From Cliona cf. orientalis (lineage: Eukaryota > Porifera > Demospongiae > Clionaida > Clionaidae): a stretch of DNA of 64,000 bases. Under the pieces are notes generated by a model. The model worked only from the letters and a program-made list of their open reading frames with translations, ran no database searches and was not told where the DNA came from. The position numbers were made by a program, and so were the translations under genes. Shown piece by piece: positions 59,682-64,000 of this stretch. The DNA lies in NCBI GenBank assembly GCA_963930775.1, contig OZ005691.1:9173000-9236999 (forward strand), in the 5' to 3' direction. Within the stretch, counting starts at the first letter, position 1. Every line of letters begins with the position of its first letter.

Positions 59682-62598
59682 ATGGCGAGCGAAAACAAGA
59701 TAGTATTGATAGGCGATCCCGAAGTGGGCAAAACCTCCATATTCACTCGCTTCAAGAGCGGGCAGTGGACAGAAAACGTCGAATCGCAGACTCGCAAGGA
59801 AGCAGATTGCGAGAAGAAAGTCATAGTGGACGGAAAAGAAGTTGTGGTAAGTGTACAAGCTGATCATGTACGTTTACTAGCGTGTTATTATCGTCTTAGA
59901 AGGGCGTGGTGGAAGTTGGTATTCTGTCACGCATCATTGGTATGGAGTGCATTCCTTGAAGCTTTCACACCCATAAATGCACTATCAACTATTAAAATTT
60001 AATGACTGGCGTATGTGTGTGTGTGTAAATTTTGTGATGTGGATTGGTGTACATGGTGTGTATGTGTGCGTGTGTACATACGTGTGTACAAACGTGTGCA
60101 TTTGTATACATCACTCGGTTATGAGATTAATTTAGATGATAATGGGGCTGCCTAACGATGAATGGACAAACATGACATTAACCACGTGCCTCGTGCACCC
60201 CAAATAGTGTGTGTGTCTGTACGTGTTTACATGTACATGTACAAAATTAATACATAATACCAGGGTAGCGATTACAGTTACGTGTAATATCTATGTGTGC
60301 ACATGTACTGTGTAATAATGAGTAAATGTACGCAAGTGTATAATTATCTACATGTATGTACGGGTACATTGTTACTTGAGTTCCTATTCATGTACATGTA
60401 TACTATTTTATGCTGGTTGTTAGGCACAGGCCACCAAGTACATACAATGTAGTTTTATGCATGTATACCTCGACCTCTCCCTGTTAGATGCATACACCTA
60501 GTAAACATTGTAAGAGTAAACAAGTGATCGTGATGCAGAGACTGTGGAGGTTAGTAAATATTGGGAGACGAGACTTTGAACATGTATCCTCTGGTAGCTC
60601 TTTGGGCTGTAAGTGGTGATGAATAAAGGGTACAGAGCGGGGTGAGATCTGGCATGTAGATCAGCGATCACTCTCTCTCTCCCTGTTGCCCCTCCCCCCC
60701 CCCCCCCCCCCCTCGCTCTCTCTCTCTCTCTGTCTGTCTCTCTCTCTCTCTCTCTCTGCATCCCTACTCTCTTATCTATGGAGCCATCAGTTGAACTTCC
60801 TTGTGTCGTGAACTAGCTAGTATCACACAGGAAGTAAAATGTATGCACCTATAATTATATGACATCATTACGATGTCGTGAATACCTGAGCCTCCCTGTC
60901 TAGTTCAAAAGCTAGTGCTGGAGAGCTTTGAATATCAGATGTTTGCGTTCGCTATGATGTTGACCATGGCAGTAATAAGCATCTTACCTTTGTTATGAAA
61001 ACGCTGCTGCAAAAGCTGTCAACTGTGGCTAATACAAACTGTAATGATAATATACTATTACAGAATTTATCCTATGGTATGTGTGAGACTGATGCATGTT
61101 CTAATGTTGGTCAGCTATATCTCCTGGTGTGAGCAGGAAAGAGGAAGAGGAGGGAGGGAGGGAGGGAGGGAGTGGGCGGTAGCATAAGCCCTTGGCGGTA
61201 GAGAGAGTATTATGTACAATGTACATGTATAATAATATTATGCTTCAATGTATATGCTTCAATGTATCATTTTGGGAAAGGCACATGTACATGTACTATA
61301 ACCACAGTACCTATTCTTATGGAACGCATGATCCAAGGCTGACCTCAGTGTGTGTAACCAGCTCAGCATTTTTTAATCAATAAGTTAATACAGACGTCTG
61401 ATCAGTTATTAGCATTGGGGAGGGGGAGCCTAGGTAACAGGTCAGCACCTGTACTGTGTCACTAACCATTTCCTACTACTATTGAAACCCTTCACTGATC
61501 AACATCCTACTGTGTGTGTAAATTATGAGACTACTTGTTTATTTATGGAGCTAGTGTTTCACTATCGAGTACCTGGCTACACTGTAGTAATAGGTATCCC
61601 CCTAATTAAATTATTAATTTGACTCTATCAACTTACATAAGGATTATAAATTTTTATTGGTGCAAAATTCCACACCCATGTCTCAGTGATTATTATAATA
61701 TTGACAAAACTTCACCTACTGGGGGAATCACTATAATTCGTGTTTCAACTTTATCTTATTTGTACTAGTTAAGTATAGTTATATTATGGGATTTTTACGG
61801 AGACACATACAATGTACATCCGTATGTAAAGTGTGTGGTGTGTGTGTTTGGGGTGGATGGGGAGGGGTGTGCCCACCTCTACCGTGACACTGTAGTACAT
61901 GTACTGTGCATGCCATGAGAAGCCACAATCATGTTGCCGTGGAGCAATAGATGAATCTCATTTTCTGACAATAATATTCATTTCTGTGGTATTACTATCT
62001 CCCTTTCGTATTGTGCATCTCCTTTAACCCTTTAGTTTGCTCCTCCTAGAACTCTGTAATAACAAATTTATTAACACAAGATATTGTACATGATTGAGAC
62101 ACTATAATATTAATTTTTTTCTTTTCACATCATATTATATAGCTCAACCTGTATGATACGGCCGGTATGGAGCGCTATGAGGGCACCGTCCCTCCAAGCT
62201 ACTTCCGACAAGCCAAGGCAGTCATCTTTGTCTACTCCATCACAAATTCCGAGTCGATTGACAACATCATGCATTGGTCCGATAGTGTGAGCCCCCAGAG
62301 ACTTCAGTTTGTCGGCACAAATATAGAAATTTTACGTCTTTTGGTGGGAAATAAGTCAGATCTTGACGACGATCGTCAGGTATCGACAAAGAGAGGCAAA
62401 GACACGGCTGAAAACTTGGAGATTGCACCTGGGAACTTTTTCGAGATTTCAGCAAAGTCTGGAGATGGATTTAACGAACTGTTTGAAACTATCGCTCGCA
62501 AGTTTGTCCGTTCCGGAAACACTAGTGCTGCTAGAGAGACGAAAAGGACTTTTCCCGAAGATAAACCAGGCGGTGGAAAGTGCCGGTGTGGATCATGA
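59682..62598 (+). CDS. Rab-like small GTPase with altered catalytic residues
   Basis: Two exons, join(59682..59846, 62143..62598), give 206 residues, the usual Rab size; the intron is 2.3 kb and phase 0. All G motifs are present: P-loop GDPEVGKTS at 11-19, DTAGMER at 60-66, NKSD at 125-128, ISAKSG at 157-162. Two oddities stand out. The catalytic Gln of DTAGQE is Met (M64), and the P-loop has Pro-Glu where most Rabs have Ser-Gly. Both should slow GTP hydrolysis (known from Ras Q61 and G12/G13 changes). The C terminus ends KCRCGS, a Cys-x-Cys two residues short of the end, not a standard CC/CXC terminus. Membrane-traffic role is inferred from the family; I cannot name the subfamily. Confidence 0.85.
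59847..62142. other. Intron of the Rab-like gene
   Basis: Contains TG-rich stretches (about 60010-60110), a poly-C run (60694-60712) followed by CT repeats, and a GGGA microsatellite near 61145-61170. No gene or foldback element was recognised. Confidence 0.6.
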
Positions 62599-62990
62599 AG
62601 TGAAAGAATTTTGATAACATTACTGTACATGTACATTAATTTTATTATACATTAAGCTAGTCTGCCTATTTTGTGCTATTGTTTATTAATTTTGTCAGTC
62701 TCCAACCAGTCTTTTGTTGATACAATAATATGACAAAGTTGTTTCTGGAACACTTGCAATAATAATAATGACATTGTATAATATTATTGGTATCAGATTT
62801 AGAATCTGATACGAGTGTGAGATTATAATAATAATATACTTGGGTACAATTTAATAGTACAAAGAAAGAATTCGAAAGGCATAATATTATAATAATAATA
62901 TTATTATTATAATATTATGGGTGCACAGGTGCATGGATAGGGTACAAATGAACCCACATGCACCCTCCTGGCAACACCATTAGCTGCTAG
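62599..62990. other. Tail-to-tail intergenic with AT-rich palindrome
   Basis: Separates the 3' ends of the Rab-like and membrane-protein genes. A perfect 38-bp AT palindrome lies at 62881-62918, made of AATATTATAAT blocks. A hairpin made of CAGATT and AATCTG is near 62793-62808. Confidence 0.6.
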
Positions 62991-64000
62991 CTAGTAAGTT
63001 GGTTGATCTTCTTGTCCATCATACAGTTCAGGGTGCATAATTCGATGAGGAAGCTGATCTTCATCGTGATTATTCTCATTGTTTCCCTTTTCTTCATCTT
63101 GAGCTCTGTCATCCCTAATATGTCCATTGCAACAAGCAAGTAGTGATTGTCTAACTTGTGGCAGCTTCTGTTTTACTGAGGTAAATATCATTTTGAGTGG
63201 CTTCTTCGTTAGTTTGTAAACGACAAAGCTAAACAGCCCAAGTGCTGGGATAAGACTCAGTATTTCTATGAAAAGTCTGAGGTAAGGAATGGCATCAACG
63301 TTTCTATCTATGGCAGCAGATAAGAGAGCTAAGGTCGCAAAGATGAGAGAATCAATCACCGACATGTACCTCTTCTTGTACGGTTGAATGTTTGCAATGA
63401 AAAGACTACATATGCTGGTGAGTACAGTAAGATGAAAGAATGAAGCAACATTTATTGAAAATATAATGTAGCCAATAAGTAAAACAAAGAAGTACAATGA
63501 TGCCAAGCTTCTCATGTCTCTTCCACCATCAAGACCATCTCGGTAGCAACAATAGAATTTCTCTACAAAGATATTCGAAGGACCTTTTGATCGCTTTGGA
63601 AGGCATTTAAAGAGTATACTTCTAAATTTTTGAAATGGATAAAAGGCAAGAAGGAGCACAGGTGGTAGGAGAAGAAATATAAATATTGCAATAGAGAAAA
63701 CTGCAAATGGCAGGTGTTCTTTGGTGACAAAATTAACACTTGCACCTGTGAAAGAATGAAAAGCAACAGTCAGTGAGAGGTCAGTGAGGTTTAGATTATG
63801 CACTCCCTGTGGATGTAGTGGTATGAGCAGCACTAAACTCAGTTTTGAGAAAGAAATAAGGAAGAAAGTGGCAAAAGCGTCTATAACTGTCCTACCCGAG
63901 TTCCATTTCACACTGGTGTGCTTAAAGATCACACTATTCAGTAATTGCCATGGCACAGTTACCACCTTGTAATCTCTCGCATAGAGTTCGATGCATAGCC
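62991..64000 (-). CDS. C-terminal part of a multipass membrane protein (cut by window edge)
   Basis: The frame is open to the right edge with no stop, so the N-terminal part is outside. The visible 336 residues hold at least six hydrophobic segments, among them AFATFFLISFSKLSLVLLI, AVFSIAIFIFLLLPPVLLLA and FFVLLIGYIIFSINVASFF. A loop FYCCYRDGLDGGRDMRSLAS lies between segments 2 and 3, and a charged tail (about 70 residues, ending EDQPTY) follows the last one. The Cys-Tyr-x-Asp-Gly loop and INAFATF-like segment recall the membrane portion of large surface proteins I know mainly from sponges and cnidarians. That is recall, not a search. No signal for function. Confidence 0.75.
   Translation of the reverse strand, partial: LCIELYARDYKVVTVPWQLLNSVIFKHTSVKWNSGRTVIDAFATFFLISFSKLSLVLLIPLHPQGVHNLNLTDLSLTVAFHSFTGASVNFVTKEHLPFAVFSIAIFIFLLLPPVLLLAFYPFQKFRSILFKCLPKRSKGPSNIFVEKFYCCYRDGLDGGRDMRSLASLYFFVLLIGYIIFSINVASFFHLTVLTSICSLFIANIQPYKKRYMSVIDSLIFATLALLSAAIDRNVDAIPYLRLFIEILSLIPALGLFSFVVYKLTKKPLKMIFTSVKQKLPQVRQSLLACCNGHIRDDRAQDEEKGNNENNHDEDQLPHRIMHPELYDGQEDQPTY

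Noticed and set aside
1-64000. CRISPR arrays, bacterial operons, prophage, tRNA or rRNA genes
   Set aside because: None seen. Introns, signal peptides, KDEL ends and gene content are eukaryotic, and no tRNA-like cloverleaf was noticed by eye (a tRNAscan run would be decisive).

Overview
This is a eukaryotic, almost certainly animal, genomic window. Genes have GT-AG introns in fixed phases. The proteins include HELLS, MFSD12-like transporters, a Rab-type GTPase and ER-retained secretory proteins. Non-coding DNA is AT-rich and full of short foldback (MITE-like) elements, microsatellites and homopolymers. The multipass membrane gene cut by the right edge resembles large surface proteins I associate with sponges and cnidarians, so a demosponge is my best guess (inference only). 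I rebuilt gene models by hand from reading frames, splice sites and phase; every multi-exon model below sums to a whole number of codons.

Left part (1-30 kb): a minus-strand array. Four paralogous two-exon genes (A 1689-2780, B 20599-21628, C 23557-25101, D 28653-29731) each encode an N-terminal signal peptide, one conserved His/Glu/Trp-rich helical domain that looks like the haem-oxygenase-like (HO-like) fold, and a C-terminal KDEL or RDEL. They are therefore predicted to be ER-lumen residents. Between A and B lie two ten-exon MFSD12-like transporter genes (4329-9110 and 16546-19026) with identical exon layouts, plus the decayed remnant of a third copy (about 9838-10306). Between the transporters, on the plus strand, is a six-exon gene for a small secreted or surface-anchored Cys-rich protein (11479-15903), flanked by direct repeats of about 200 bp. 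The layout shows repeated tandem duplication.

Right part (30-60 kb): one 29-kb minus-strand gene, HELLS (LSH), an SNF2-family chromatin remodeller, in at least 16 exons with a long acidic C-terminal extension. Its introns hold most of the window's repeats. One intron contains a nested plus-strand gene for a small secreted six-cysteine peptide (37651-38297), with a TATA box and an inverted partial copy of its own 5' end next to it.

Far right (59.6-64 kb): HELLS is head-to-head with a two-exon Rab-like GTPase that has unusual catalytic residues. Tail-to-tail with that is the C-terminal part of the multipass membrane protein, running off the window.

The most interesting unit is the HO-like/KDEL family interleaved with MFSD12-like transporters. 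It may be a lineage-specific enzyme-plus-transporter cluster of the secretory and lysosomal pathway; the function is unknown and the link is inference.
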